29,766 bases of DNA, taken from assembly GCA_009602725.1 (NCBI GenBank), contig WELB01000309.1, forward strand, positions 92,714 to 122,479, in the 5' to 3' direction. Source of the DNA: Spirogloea muscicola. Its lineage: Eukaryota; Streptophyta; Zygnematophyceae; Spirogloeales; Spirogloeaceae. The translations under genes and the position numbers were made by a program. The notes below the pieces were generated by a model. It saw only the letters and a list, made by a program, of their open reading frames with translations. It ran no database searches and had not been told where the DNA came from. Positions 1 to 11,004 of this stretch are shown in pieces. Positions within the stretch are counted from its first letter, which is position 1, and the number at the start of each line of letters is the position of its first letter.

Positions 1-57
1 GGCGACGGCGGCGGCGGCGGGCACGGCGGCTGCGGCGGAGCCCTTGGCCGCCGCCAT
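1..57 (-). CDS. Possible N-terminus of a leftward, Ala-rich protein (partial)
   Basis: On the minus strand an ATG at 57 opens a frame that runs to the window edge for 19 codons, beginning MAAAKGSAAAA and continuing Ala/Pro/Val-rich. It would be divergent from the DNMT2 gene, about 560 bases apart. The segment is a simple GCC/GCG-rich stretch, so open frames arise easily by chance. The plus strand also has an ATG at 56 in the same palindromic CCATGG, giving only 23 codons. No family can be recognised. Low confidence. Confidence 0.2.
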   Translation of the reverse strand, partial: MAAAKGSAAAAVPAAAAVA

Positions 58-306
58 GGCCGCCGCAAAAACCCCTCCGAGACCTGCCGCCGGGGGGCTC
101 TTGAGCCCGACTAGTGAAATCACTTAGACCCGTCGCCCGTCTGCTTAATGCGTCCGGTGATTGCAAATCCGGGCCAGCCATACATCTGCCATGCGTGCAC
201 GCGAAATCTGAGCCTTTTTTGGTGTCTTAATACATAACCTCACTCTCTTCGACGCTGACCGCGGTTATCGCGGCGGTTACAAGGCCTGCACACCGGCCCC
301 TTTGCT

Positions 307-337
<31 letters not shown>

Positions 338-614
338 GATTTGCGGCTGCCGCCTCTGCCGGAGCTGCCGCCACGTTCAACCTCGTAGCGCGGCTCTGCC
401 TCGGCGCGGGAGCAGCTCTCGCATAGCCCGCGCAGAGCCGGCAGTAGGTTCCAGGCGGCGAGCTTGGCGTAGGCGGCGTCGCTTCGCCGTCTCCCCGGCT
501 TGTGCTGGCGCCAGCGAAGCTGGATGCCGTCTTCTGGAAGCCGAGCTGTGGCCAGGGCTTAGCACGGCAAAGAACGGAAGCTGGCGGTAGACGGTAGCGT
601 CCGGCACCATATGT
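58..614. promoter_or_regulatory. GC-rich upstream region of DNMT2
   Basis: This holds no recognisable gene. It contains a perfect CCG/GCC trinucleotide run at about 307-335 and many CG dinucleotides, like the flanks of the other gene starts in the window. It probably contains the promoter and 5' UTR of the DNMT2 gene starting at 615. A 146-codon minus-strand frame across it is mostly low-complexity Gly/Ala/Arg and is judged non-coding. Confidence 0.4.
307..335. repeat. CCG trinucleotide microsatellite
   Basis: An uninterrupted CCG run of about 29 bases lies upstream of the DNMT2 start, in the presumed 5' UTR or promoter. Confidence 0.9.
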
Positions 615-3600
615 ATGGGGGCGCAGGCGCCGCTCCGAGTCCTCGAGTTCTACAGCGGCATCGGCGGCCTGGTGAGGCACTTGCCGCAGGCCATACGCAC
701 GCTCGGGAACAGTTTCCTGCCTTCAATGCCTTCATGACACGCTTTTAGGCGTGCCAGTCAGCCAGACATGCGAATGTGTGCTGCTTTCAGGTCCTACATT
801 CATAGCACATGGTGCTATTAACATGCGCTTCGCCTGTTTGGCTTGCTCACAATGGTCTGTATGAGCAGAGGTACTCGCTGGAGTCCTCGGGCGTCTCTGC
901 CGGCGTTGTGTGCGCGTTTGACATCAACGAGGTCGCCAACGACGTCTACGAGCACAACTTTGGCCACAGGCCCAGCCAGGTTGAGCCTTATGCTGCAGCT
1001 GTCAACACATGCCAATGGCAGGCGCTCAGCTGGAAGTTGCCAGTACTTGGCTCCTCGATGGCAGTCGCTCGAGACCGAGGCCCTGCTCAAGCTCGCATTG
1101 CTGCCTGCTGCACTGTCGGCTCTGGCTCTCACTGTGTCCTAGGTGCATTACAAGCGTGGCCGCACAAGCAATTTTCTTGGCATTAATTGATATGATGGTG
1201 CCATGCCTGCACTGAAGCTTGGTCCAAGTGCTGCACTGCGGGCGGCTTTCTGAACAGTCCGCGTGCTTGGTTGCGGCGCAGGGAAATGTCCAGAGGCTCA
1301 GTGTCCAGGAGCTGGACAAGTACGACAGCGATGTCTGGTTGATGTCCCCTCCCTGCCAGCCGTACACCCGGCAGGGTAAGGCCCTCAGGTGTGTGAGGGT
1401 GCAGAAGAGGCTGTCCTGCACACATCTGTGTCATGGATTAGCAGTTGCCTTCTTTGCAGGTCAATTTAATTATGTCCGTGCTTCAAATTGCCATGTGACT
1501 CTGTCATTTGTAGGAACTAGCGAGAGATCGCTATGTTCCTACACTGCTACACACTTTTGGACTGCATCACTCCTCATCTCTCTTTGCATCGGGACTATGT
1601 CAGTGAGTTGGAGTCCCCTCATCGAAGCTTGCGTGGCAGGCCTCAAGAAGGACTCATCTGATGGCAGAGCCACGTCCTTCCTGAGCTTGCTGGAGAAGCT
1701 CCAGAAGATGCAAAAACCCCCTCGCTACCTCTTTGTGGAGAATGTTGTGGGCTTCGAGGTGTCCCAGCTGCCCCCCACCCCCCCATGTCCTTGCAGAATG
1801 TATTGTTGGAGTAATTGTCCATTACTACCGATTACTGCCAATTACAGGCAGCAGCTAGGGAGAGTTGAGTGAGAGCAAGGAGTGAGCAGTATCTCTGACA
1901 AATTTTTCTCAGGTGTCAGACACACATGCTCGGCTCATGTGTGCACTGGAGCAAGCAGACTTCCGCGCTCAGGAGTTTGTCCTCAGCCCCATCGACTTTG
2001 GGATACCATACTCAAGACCTCGGTACTTTTGCCTGGTATTCAGCAGCTCTACCCCTTCATTGTGCACCTCTGTTGCAGAAAAGTCTGGGCTTGGTCACTC
2101 GACTTGGACAGTCGCCCCTTCTTGCACCCCTGCTTGACATAAATTGATCTACCAACAGCAAGAGCACCTTGATTGCATTGTTTAGCATGTTGCTTGCATT
2201 TATAAAACACTCTGCACTATAAAACACTCTGCACTGGTGTTATAACCTCCTCATGCAGGCAAAGCACAGGACGGTTGCAGAGTGCAGCCCGAGCCTGGTT
2301 GATTGCTACAACCAGGGAATTGCAGTACCTCTTTGTTACTCCGGCGACAGCATCAGCGAGGGAGCAGAGGAAGAAGAACTGGCAGTGAAGTGCAGGTCGC
2401 GTGTCACGGAACATGTAGAAGCTGACCACAGCGTACGGCAGGATGCTGGGAGCCTAGCTGGTCTGTGTGACTGCTGGCCCCCGCGAGCACCTAGGCTACT
2501 TGGTGAATTCTTGGAATTGGAACCGGACGCTTGTGGTGAACTCGAAGAACCCCAAGACTTGGTCTTCGTAGAAGGCACAGCGAGCACCTCAGACGTTACC
2601 CAAGCTTCCATTTGTCGGCCTCTGCAAGCATTGGATGTGGTTAGCTCCACGAGTGCTGCTCACTTAGACCCACCAGGAAGGCCAGGGGATATGCACAGTA
2701 GCAGTGCAGCACCAGGTTCTGAGAGTTCAAGCAATACTGCACAGCTGGCAGAGGGCGTCAATAAGAGCGGCAACTCTTGGAAGCAGTACAAGGTATCACC
2801 CAGCATATTGCAACGTTGGGGCGAAGTACTTGGTAGGTGCTTGGCACTACACATAATTTGGAAGATTCATGTCTGTGGTCCAAGTCGCCAAGTTATGTCA
2901 TCCATTTACGTTGTTGGGTGCTGTACTAGAAGTAAGACTTGAAGCAAGCCACATAGACAACTGCAGAATGGGACTCTTGCTTGCTTGTTAGATATGCATC
3001 TTCTTCTGGTATGCATGATGTTTGATGCCTCATACAGACTTTTTGAAGTTCTTCTGAGAGTCATTCTGTATGCTGATTGTCAGTAGCCCTATGCTTGCTT
3101 TTAATAAGTGGCATCAAGGAAATTAAGGAATGTGTGAAGTCAGATAGTATTTCTCTGACAGCCAGTCATGTACATGTGTGCCAGACAACTCTGACAGCCA
3201 GTCATGTACATGTGTGCCAGACATTACAACAGATCAATCGCTTAGGTGCTGCTGCTTTACAAAGAGCTATGTCAAATATGCGAAGGGCACTGGTTCAGTT
3301 CTGGCAACCAAGGTATTGATGAGCATTTTCGTCTTGCCCATGAGGCTCCAATACCATGCTGTTCCGTTTTCAGACATATTCTTGTGATTCTTGTACGAAT
3401 TGATGTTGCAAGGTCAAAATCTTCCAGCAAAATCGACAAATTAATTGGCACATATTTGTTTGTCAACTCTTCCTGATCACTGTGGAGCCTTTATTTATAT
3501 ACTAAGGCCCAAATGGGCCAGCTTGTCTGATGATGCGCTTGAAGAGTAACCATCATGACACGACCCTACCAGGTCGATGGCCTCTATATGCATCCCACAA

Positions 3601-4451
3601 CTGGCTCAGAGGATGTGACCATGTGGAGAGGAGTTCCACTTAACAAATTGGGGATTCGATACTTCACCCCAAGAGAGGTACAAGGAAGCAAACTGCATTT
3701 GACTCGCAGTGATGTAGTGCCACTTTGGAAGAGCAGGCAGTCTGAAGTTGCAAGACCTTTTAAATCTGCAGGACAGGTTGTTTCTTGGACAATTTTGATG
3801 CCTGCGCTGACAGCAATGCCTCCGTTGACAGCACTATGAGTGCGTCTGACCGGCATGCTTCTCTTGCCTTTATTGAGAAAGGATCATGAACCTTTCCGAG
3901 CTCCACATGTGCAGGTGGCGAACCTGCATAGCTTCCCGCAGAGTTTCAGCTTCCCTTGTCATGTGACCCTTAAGCAAAGGTGCTGTATCTGACCTGCAAT
4001 CTCGCTACTGATCAATAATGCACGGTCGAGTAACTGAGACGAGAATGACTGCTTTTGGTGCAAAACTAAGACCAAAACCAAAATTAACGCTCTTCTCAAC
4101 CCTTCAAGCAAACCCCAACCCAACAAGTTTCTTTCACCTTCCTTCCACTGCCCGTCCCCTTGCATGCTGATTGTGGAGCTGCCTCGCGAACTCCTATTTG
4201 TCACCTCTCCTGCCACACTTCATGGGCCTTACCTTTTAGTGCGTGCTAAGAACGAGACTGGCAATGATTCAATGTTTTGCTGCTGCTCCTGTTGTGGTCT
4301 TCACAGTTTCCTTTTCCTGTTATGGCTCAGGTATGCAATGCTTGGTAATAGTCTCAACGTAAGTGTCGTGGCTGCTCTCCTGAAACATCTCCTCATGTCT
4401 CCGTCTATAAAAAAGGGATCTCTTTGTTCTTTTACCAAAAGGAGCAAGTAG
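615..4451 (+). CDS. TRDMT1: DNMT2-type tRNA (cytosine-5) methyltransferase, 10 exons, 486 aa
   Basis: DNMT2 enzymes use S-adenosylmethionine to methylate C38 in the anticodon loop of tRNA-Asp and some other tRNAs. Exons: 615-671, 869-979, 1282-1375, 1640-1758, 1913-2035, 2259-2832, 3221-3312, 3573-3677, 3915-3979, 4331-4451 (stop TAG). All phases close. Visible motifs: motif [12 protein letters not shown] (8-18); [10 protein letters not shown] with catalytic Cys81; ENV (121-123); SRPRYF (161-166); the DNMT2-specific CFT signature (371-373) followed by [15 protein letters not shown]; and LGNSLNV (451-457). The start is the ATG at 615, because the ATG at 611 is in another frame. The protein is about 100 aa longer than human or Arabidopsis DNMT2 because exon 6 carries a long acidic, Ser-rich linker (roughly residues 195-340). 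The exon 8 acceptor at 3573 is the least certain boundary. The gene converges on oligopeptidase B with 345 bases between stops. Confidence 0.95.
2201..2234 (+). repeat. 17-bp perfect tandem duplication in DNMT2 intron 5
   Basis: TATAAAACACTCTGCAC occurs at 2201-2217 and again directly at 2218-2234, about 24 bases before the exon 6 acceptor at 2258/2259. Confidence 0.95.
3153..3223 (+). repeat. 36-bp-period tandem duplication carrying two 3' splice sites
   Basis: A 35-base unit (CTCTGACAGCC...GTGCCAGACA) occurs at 3153-3187 and identically at 3189-3223, period 36. Each copy ends in GTGTGCCAG followed by ACA, so the DNMT2 exon 7 acceptor is duplicated. The downstream site (exon from 3221) matches the family. 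The upstream site (exon from 3185) is in the same phase and has no stop, so it would add 12 residues. Confidence 0.95.
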
Positions 4452-4796
4452 ATTCTTGAAGCAGAAGAGTGTGCTCGTGGTGGTGAACAGTTCATACCTG
4501 GAAGTATGAAGCAATGCTTGCTAGTTCTACTCCAATCTTGATGCACGATCAAGGATTGTGCAAGCAACACCGCGTCCTGCACACAAAGCTTATGCACAGA
4601 CCGTATGCCTTCTGCCCTTGCCAAAGCTGTATAGTCAAAAACTTTCAAAATTTCACGGTGCAAATGCCTGATCACAGATTTGCCAGGTTGCAAGATTGGA
4701 TTTGCGAAACTGCAGTATTGCAGTTATGTGAGCCCTCTGCCAGCTCCTGTACAGCAACGCCCCTCATGCTGGAAAGGACAATCTTAAGGGTGCAGA
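4452..4796. other. Convergent intergenic region, DNMT2 / oligopeptidase B
   Basis: This lies between the two stop codons and should hold both 3' UTRs. Nothing gene-like is seen. The UGUAA poly(A) signal common in chlorophytes is not obvious on either strand. Confidence 0.5.
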
Positions 4797-7700
4797 TCAG
4801 AGGCGGGAAGATGATGGGCTCTCTTGTATGAGTCCGAGGCACTTCAGCGTGAATGAATATTCAAATGCACGTTCTTTGAGCTTGTCGAACCTGCATCACA
4901 TACCACCGCAAATCAGCACATTGAACTGCTTGAAAAATGCACAGCACAGCAAAGTCAAGAAGCAACAGCTCATCCCAGCGCCGTAAGTTTATATCATTGT
5001 GATGCACAATACTCTGAGGAGATCAACAGGGCCCAAGAGGCCAGTTGAGTGCATGACAGACCTGCCAGATTTCGAAAAATGGCCAGCACCAAGGTCGCAC
5101 TTAAATACGATTGGGCGCGAATCATCAAGCTGATTCTTCCGCAGCTTCGCGACCCACTTGGCAGGCTCCCAGTACCCCACCCTAGGATCTGCAATGGATA
5201 TGTTGGAATGAGCTTCCCCCACATTTACGAGCGCCATAGCTGATGCTGTATGCTAGGTACCTGTTAGCCTTCCGCATTGCTTGTGCAGATTTGCAGGAGG
5301 AAGTGGGGGCTATACCATGCAAGCCAGCCGTCACGAGGATGTTGGGGTACTCTCTCTTTGCCACCTGCAACATCAACCATGAGAGATTCTCAAGAGTTGT
5401 CGAAATCAGTCTTATGAGAGCAACCACACAGATCAGGCATCCTTGACATCAATGTCAAGCTATGAAGTGCAACAATTGATCTTGATTTTGTGAATGATGT
5501 CAGCCTGTAGCGATGCAAAGACACAGGTGCATGCTCATGAGGGGCCACTTGGCCAGAGGATGACTACTGACATTGTCCACAGGAGAGTATGACATCATAT
5601 ACTTGAAGTACTCCTCCTGGCTTGGATTTCCCCACTCCTGGGAAACCAGATGATTGATCCAGCTTGAAGTGTAAGCAGTACTTTTTCATGACCTTCAAGG
5701 TGCTGCTAGTAAAAGCCATGGTTGACATTGTCTGGTAAAGTTATCCTTCACTCATGCATGACAAAGCATCTACTTGTAGCTACTGTCACTGTGCTGCAAC
5801 AACAGTCTGAATGTACCTCCCACTCAATGGTCGTCAGGGGAATGGAAGGATCAAGCATGGTTGTGACTATGTCAACAAAGGGCACCCCAGCAAAGGCCAC
5901 CTGAGGCAGACATCCAAGTGCATGTTCAGGAACACAGGGGCATTACTAGTTGGTGAAAGTCCTTGGACCAAGAATCACATGGAATATTGACCCAATCTGC
6001 TGGCTGCCTCTGCTATCACTACCTACCAAGAATTTGCTTAGCCACCTCTAACCTGAAGCAAGGTGTCGATACCAGCAAACAGGAAGATACCCCACATCGT
6101 GATTTGCAATGCTCCATATAGGAGTCATAGGCGTCAAGAAGGGAGTTTGGAATGTGTAAGGAGACGAGCGTGGGTTATGGAGGATTTTGTTTGTTGTATC
6201 TTGACTGCAACCAATTCTGCCAAACGCACCCGGAATAGGTCTGGCCGCATGTTGAGCACAGCTCCAATCAAAAGGCCTCCTGCACTGCGACCTTCGATGC
6301 ACAACTTGTCCCCAGCCACCCATCTGCGTCCAGTTTGACAGGGTCACTAGCCTGCCAAAATTCCTTAGCCGCAGCATCACAGAGATGGAGGATGCAGAGC
6401 ACATAGAATGGTTTGGATGGCGACAATCGTGTAAAGAAATAATTCTAATTGATCCAATGAGTGGCAGTAATTGCGTCTCAGAGGGAGCACCGTCTTGCTT
6501 ACTTGTGCTCAATGAGGTACTGGGAGCAGGCAATGAAGTCGGAGAATGTGTTCTTCTTCTTCAGGTATTTCCCGTTCTCATACCACTTCCTACCCAGCTC
6601 TCCACCCCCCCGAATGTGTGCCATAGCAAAATTAACTCCACGATCCAGCAGAGGCAGGATGTTGCTGTTAAAGTAGGGGTCATTTGGTATCTGGGGCAGC
6701 AAGACACAGTGCTCATCCAGCTTTCAGTTGAGCAAGCTTTAGTGTAGGGAGCTGTGTAGCATGTCTTTTAGTGTTGACATCTGGAATCTTCTGCCAGTGT
6801 CACACTTCCTCAAGTATTACAAACACTTGAGGCTGCACGCTACAATAGCCCCCCGGCTTTGTGTAGGAGTCCTACATACCTCGTAGGCTCCATAGCCATT
6901 CAGCAGAAGTGGGTCAGTGCCATCAAGATTGGCCTTGTCTTTCCGATACACAATGGAGATTGGCACTTTCGTGTTGTCTTCAGCAGTCGCCCATCGACGG
7001 ACAGTGGCATAATTGTCCTTATCAAAGCTTCCTAGGACCTGGCCAAAAGGGTGGTGGAGCTTATCATGATTGCTCTTTGTAAAGGAGCTTCCACAATCTT
7101 CATACACAGACAAATTATACAAATCAGACGAATCAGGGCCGCAGGTTCTTACTATAGTGATGCAACAATTCAAGGCCAAAGCACGACACATGACTATTGG
7201 AAACTTTACCGGCTGAACTTTCTTCAACGCCCTCTGCCCGGTCCTCATGTCGTAGTCAAAGACGGAATAAGGGGTCTTGAGAGACGTGAAGCCAAAGCGC
7301 AGTATTGCGGACTTGTACTGACCGTACTCCTCTGAGACAGAGTAGGCTTCCTCGTCAAAGGTAATGTTCTTCCCAGGAGGCAGGCTTGCTATGGGCTGGC
7401 CCACAGGAGGCAGTTCATAGACTGTGATGCCCTGTAGCCCATTCTCCCTAACAAACAGTACCAGGTGATCACGAAAAGCCTGGATGCCTTCCAACTTGAC
7501 GCTGTCACAGGAAGGTCCAGAGGTTTACTGAGAGATGTTAGTAGAAGCTGCCCATATATTTCTAATTCTATATCAAATTAATAAGATCAGCCGATGAGAT
7601 ATTGTACACAAAAAGTGACAATGGCCAAGCAAGGCAGGAAAGTGCAAGGTCATTGCTGACCTGGGCCTGTGTGGAAGTAGCACCGACAGCTCGCCAAAGT

Positions 7701-9808
7701 TGCTCACAGGGCAGACCAAAAGCTCGGAATTGTAATTCTCCTCGGTGCGCCTGATGATGAAAAAGTGGTCCCCTCTGTGCGTGACGGAGGCCTCAACATC
7801 CTGCACTTTGGGTGTGATGGCTGTCCATTCCGCTTGGGGAGAGGTGGTGGGAATGCTGAACTCATGGGAAGTCACGGCACTGCCTGCTGACAGGAAGAGG
7901 TAGTCCCCTGACTCTGAGCGCGACAAGGAGAGGTAGAACGACTCATCTTCCTCGTGGAAGACGCACGTGTCTGAGGAAGGGTCTGCGCCAACTGTGTGCC
8001 TCCAGACCTGAGCGGGATGACCAGATCAGAATACCGAGTTGCCAACGAGACTTGACCTGCAAACATTGCTTATTTGGGTTGCTGACCACAGCAAGCTGAG
8101 GCTGGCTTTTATCAAATTATCTAAGTGCAATTACAATACTTCACATAGAAGTAGTGAAAGGCACAGAGTATAGCAGGGTCAGTGATGTCACCTTGTATGG
8201 GCGATCAAGCTTGTCCTTTGTGATGTAGAACACAGTTGCATTGTCATTAGCCCATGCTACATTGCCACTTGTGGCTGGTATTCCAGGCCCAAGTTGTGCA
8301 TTTGTGGCCAGATCCCATATCCCTAGTGTGTGCTTCTCTCCACCCTCCGTATCCTCTGCATAAGCCACAAATTTGTGGTCTGGGCTAACCTGGAGGCCAA
8401 GCATGAGCATGAACTTAGCAAACTGAACAATAGCAATTATGGCTATCATCACAGGGCCAGGTCATCATTGTGGAGTTCATTCGTGTTCATGTAACCCATG
8501 GGCTCAGGCTACAAATCCACCGCCCAAATTGGTGATCCATAAGCAGACACAAAGGTCTGATACGCAATGCTTCTGTGGCCTTTCTGTTACCCCTGACTTA
8601 CACAAGTTAGTCGGCTTCGCTCACCTTGAAACCAGCAACCTTATAAAAGTCAAAGCTGGACGCCTTCTTGTTCTCGTCTAAAAGCACCTCTTCTGGGGGT
8701 GCGTTCTGACTGGTGTCCATCACATCATCGACTGCCCCCTCGCCTTCTCCATCAGCAATGCTCCGCCGGCAATGCACTCGGTATTGCTCGCCTTCCACGG
8801 TTCTGGTGTAATAATAATATGGACCCTTCCTTCAAAACAGCGCCCAATGCAGATGGAATCAGTTCAGAAGGACTGCAACAAAGTGCTAAACAATTGACGA
8901 AGTGCCCAGATTGACTACTTTTCTAGAAGCTATCTGACAACGAAAGCTGCGAGAGCAAGAAACAGCGGCGAGAGGCTGTCTGGTCCATGCTGTGGGGGAG
9001 CTGAGTGGCAGTTCCTGCGCCTGGAGGTAGTACCTGATTGGGACAGATGAGTCGTCCTCCTTGATCTTGCCCCTCATCTCCAGGTAAAGGTCCTCCTGGA
9101 ATGCTTTGGTGTCTCCCATCACGGCTTCCACATACGCATTCTCAGCCTTAAGGTGCTCGAGCACCTCGGGGCTTTTCCTGTCGTCATCTCGCAGCCAGTA
9201 GTAGGGATCGTCTCTGACCTCCCCAAAGAGCTCAGGAAACTTGTAGTCCAACTCCTTGGTTCTGCCGATTGAGCAGGCAATGCAAGTCAGGACTTGCAGA
9301 CTGCAAAAATCAGCTGTCAGCAGCTGACATACAACATCAGCGAAGCAGAAATTACAGCAAGTTGACTCTAGCTAGATTCAGTCGACTGCTTGATGAGATC
9401 GTACTGCAGACAAACAAAACGCTTGGCCCAACAAGAAGCACTGTGAAGTATGCGAATCCTTGCAAATCCGCTTACACTGGCGGCCGTGGCAAGGTCACTG
9501 CCCCGGCTGCGGCAGCGCTGCTGGAATACTTGCTCGACCCTGCTGGGACCTCTGGAGGCGCCAAGCAAAAGGAATCCCGGCGCATTGAATGTAAGGTCAG
9601 TGACTGAGCCGTCAACTGAACTCTTGATGGGAGAATTACGCCATAGGGTCTCAATTGAGCTACCAAACTGAACACACTTCGCTCGAGAAAGCGTCGTCAA
9701 ACGCCATCGCTAGGACACCTTCGCGACAACGAAGTGGAAGTCAGAGCCACCCCCACCTGCGGCGGTGACGCTGCCGGCCCCTTGAGAGGAGGCCATTGCG
9801 GACGCCAT
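4797..9808 (-). CDS. Oligopeptidase B (S9A serine protease), 14 exons, 737 aa
   Basis: This is a prolyl-oligopeptidase-family enzyme that cleaves short peptides after Arg/Lys: an N-terminal beta-propeller followed by an alpha/beta-hydrolase domain. Exons in gene order: 9808-9719, 9254-9034, 8829-8625, 8389-8192, 8007-7661, 7501-7210, 7038-6880, 6690-6503, 6323-6230, 5900-5817, 5637-5572, 5364-5316, 5188-5062, 4890-4797 (TGA). Phases close throughout. Motifs: DDPYYWLRDD (propeller entry), AYAEDTEG, HRGDHFFI, LLDRGVNFAMAHIRGGGE, KKKNTF, GRSAGG with Ser580, LTTIEWEEWGNP, SYSPVDNV, and GAGHFSKSGR. The inferred triad is Ser580/Asp665/His701; Asp665 is encoded across an intron. Glu624 and Glu626 occupy the EXE positions that set basic-residue specificity in E. 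coli PtrB. Bacterial enzymes are about 690 aa. Exon 1 (MASAMASSQG) is the least certain part; it joins exon 2 in phase if the acceptor is at 9255/9254. Confidence 0.95.
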
Positions 9809-10248
9809 GGCTGCAAGCACAGAACGAACGGCCCGACAGCGCCACGGCACGTCAAGTCTTGACGAGCCACGAGCCAAGCGAACACGGTGCGTCGTGGCTC
9901 CCACTAAGTCAGCACTCGGGGACTACCGAGGCCCTGCGATCGCGCCGCCAGCTCTGGACCGTCGGGTCGCTGCGGCTGCGGCGCACCTCCCAGGAGGGCG
10001 GCACGGCGGGTGGCGGCGACGCCGCCGCCGCCGCAGCAGCGGCAGAAGGCGGGCCTCGCGGCGGCCGCGGCGGCGGCGTATGCTGCGGGCGGCCGCAGCG
10101 CGACCAGGCGCGGCAGCATCGGGGGGGGGGTTTGTGTCCCGTTCGCTAACCTGACGGCCGGAACCACCTGCTTCCCAATCGAGGAAGACGAGCGAGCCCC
10201 GGCAGGCAGACAGGCCCTCTGCCCCACTGGTGGGCGCTCCCCCATATA
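9809..10248. promoter_or_regulatory. GC-rich upstream region of oligopeptidase B
   Basis: A CpG- and GCC/GCG-rich stretch (densest about 9990-10110), with a run of ten G at 10121-10130. Several overlapping long frames on both strands are low-complexity Ala/Arg/Gly and look like composition artefacts. It probably contains the promoter and 5' UTR of the leftward oligopeptidase B gene. No other gene is recognised. Confidence 0.4.
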
Positions 10249-10387
10249 CAGTCAAACCTTGTTATAGGCACCTCTCGATATAGGCACATTAGGGCAAAAC
10301 CTCGATAGTGGCACCATTTTGCGGGAAGCACTTTTTTCCCCAGGCAAATGTGACTCGATATAGGAACGTGCCTGTATGTACAGGCAC
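10249..10387 (+). mobile_element. Pogo/Tigger-like terminal sequence (one end only)
   Basis: From 10249 the sequence reads CAGTCAAACCTTGTTATAGG, preceded by TA, the target these elements use. It is followed by three degenerate copies of CTCGATATAGGCAC (about 10274, 10302, 10353). Ends of the form CAGTCRAACCTC...TATA are typical of pogo/Tigger DNA transposons and their MITEs. The block closes with a perfect inverted repeat at 10368-10387 (GTGCCTGTA, TG, TACAGGCAC). No matching opposite terminus (GGTTTGACTG in plus orientation) was found, so this may be a truncated or solo end. The family call is by resemblance only. Confidence 0.4.
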
Positions 10388-10445
10388 AGTTTTTCGGGGC
10401 AGACTTCCCCACTAGAAGAAGAAGTGGCACTCCCAATGGGGGCAA

Positions 10446-10592
10446 GGGCTGCGAAAAGCCAGCCCAAAAAGAATGCACAAAGGTTCAGAGGGGCCTAAGA
10501 GCGGTTAGCAGCTACAAAGGGGCCTTGAGGATGCAATGGTAAAACGGGGGGAGGATGGATCACTCAATAAGTACGAGTGAGGAGCCTCAGAT
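10446..10592. repeat. Direct repeat, copy 1 (about 145 bp)
   Basis: This is nearly identical to 10859-11003, with a few substitutions and single-base indels. Each copy contains, in minus orientation, the end of the LINE-like ORF, its stop and the tail down to the GGGCTG/CAGCCC hairpin. They are two separate insertions of the same 3' end, or a duplication. Confidence 0.9.
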
Positions 10593-10660
10593 CCGACAGA
10601 CTAGCTGCCGGGAAGCGATCACCCTGACAAAAGCCAGAGCCCGCAGCGAGAACACGGCCA
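10564..10660 (-). pseudogene. LINE-like ORF C-terminal remnant
   Basis: Read on the minus strand, the last codons give LAAGSGFCQGDRFPAAS followed by SDLRLLTRTY and a TGA at 10566-10564. The same C-terminal pattern recurs in at least eight other places in this window. Only about 30 codons survive, followed by a tail with the hairpin at 10446-10465, about 99 nt after the stop. It is a 5'-truncated copy. Confidence 0.6.
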
Positions 10661-10858
10661 GCTCGCAGAAGTGCCTATAGGAAAACAAATCAACATATCT
10701 CTCATGTTCTCTACAGAAAGAAAGAAAGAAGTGGCACTCCCAATGGGGGCAAGAAGAAGGCTCGCCCATAAAGAAAGAGGGGCTGGCAAAGCCAGCCCTA
10801 AAAGAATGGACAATGTCCAAAGCCGAAGAATGAGAAGCCGAGGAAGGACTCCTCTACT

Positions 10859-11003
10859 GGGCTGCGAAAAGCCAGCCCAAAAAGAATTCACAAAGGTTCA
10901 GAGGGGCCTAAGAGCGGTGAGCAGCTGCAAAGGGGCCTGAGGATGCAATGGTAAAACAGGGGGAGGATGGATCACTCAATAAGTACGAGTGAGGAGCCTC
11001 AGA
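10859..11003. repeat. Direct repeat, copy 2 (about 145 bp), cut by an N
   Basis: This is the second copy of 10446-10592. On the minus strand it ends with LRLLTRTY and a TGA at 10978-10976. It stops exactly at the ambiguous base 11004, beyond which the sequence changes to an LTR fragment. A further hairpin of the same type (8-bp perfect stem, AAA loop) lies at 10780-10798. Confidence 0.85.
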
Positions 11004-11004
11004 N

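Noticed and set aside
240-680. 146-codon minus-strand frame upstream of DNMT2
   Set aside because: Driven by the CCG run and GC-rich composition; overlaps DNMT2 exon 1 and resembles no family.
6048-6533. 161-codon minus-strand frame inside oligopeptidase B
   Set aside because: It is in a different frame from the catalytic Ser exon; the GRSAGG frame with matching splice phases explains the region.
9796-10154. Overlapping plus-strand frames of about 115 codons in the GC-rich island
   Set aside because: Low-complexity Ala/Gly/Arg in two frames at once; composition artefact.
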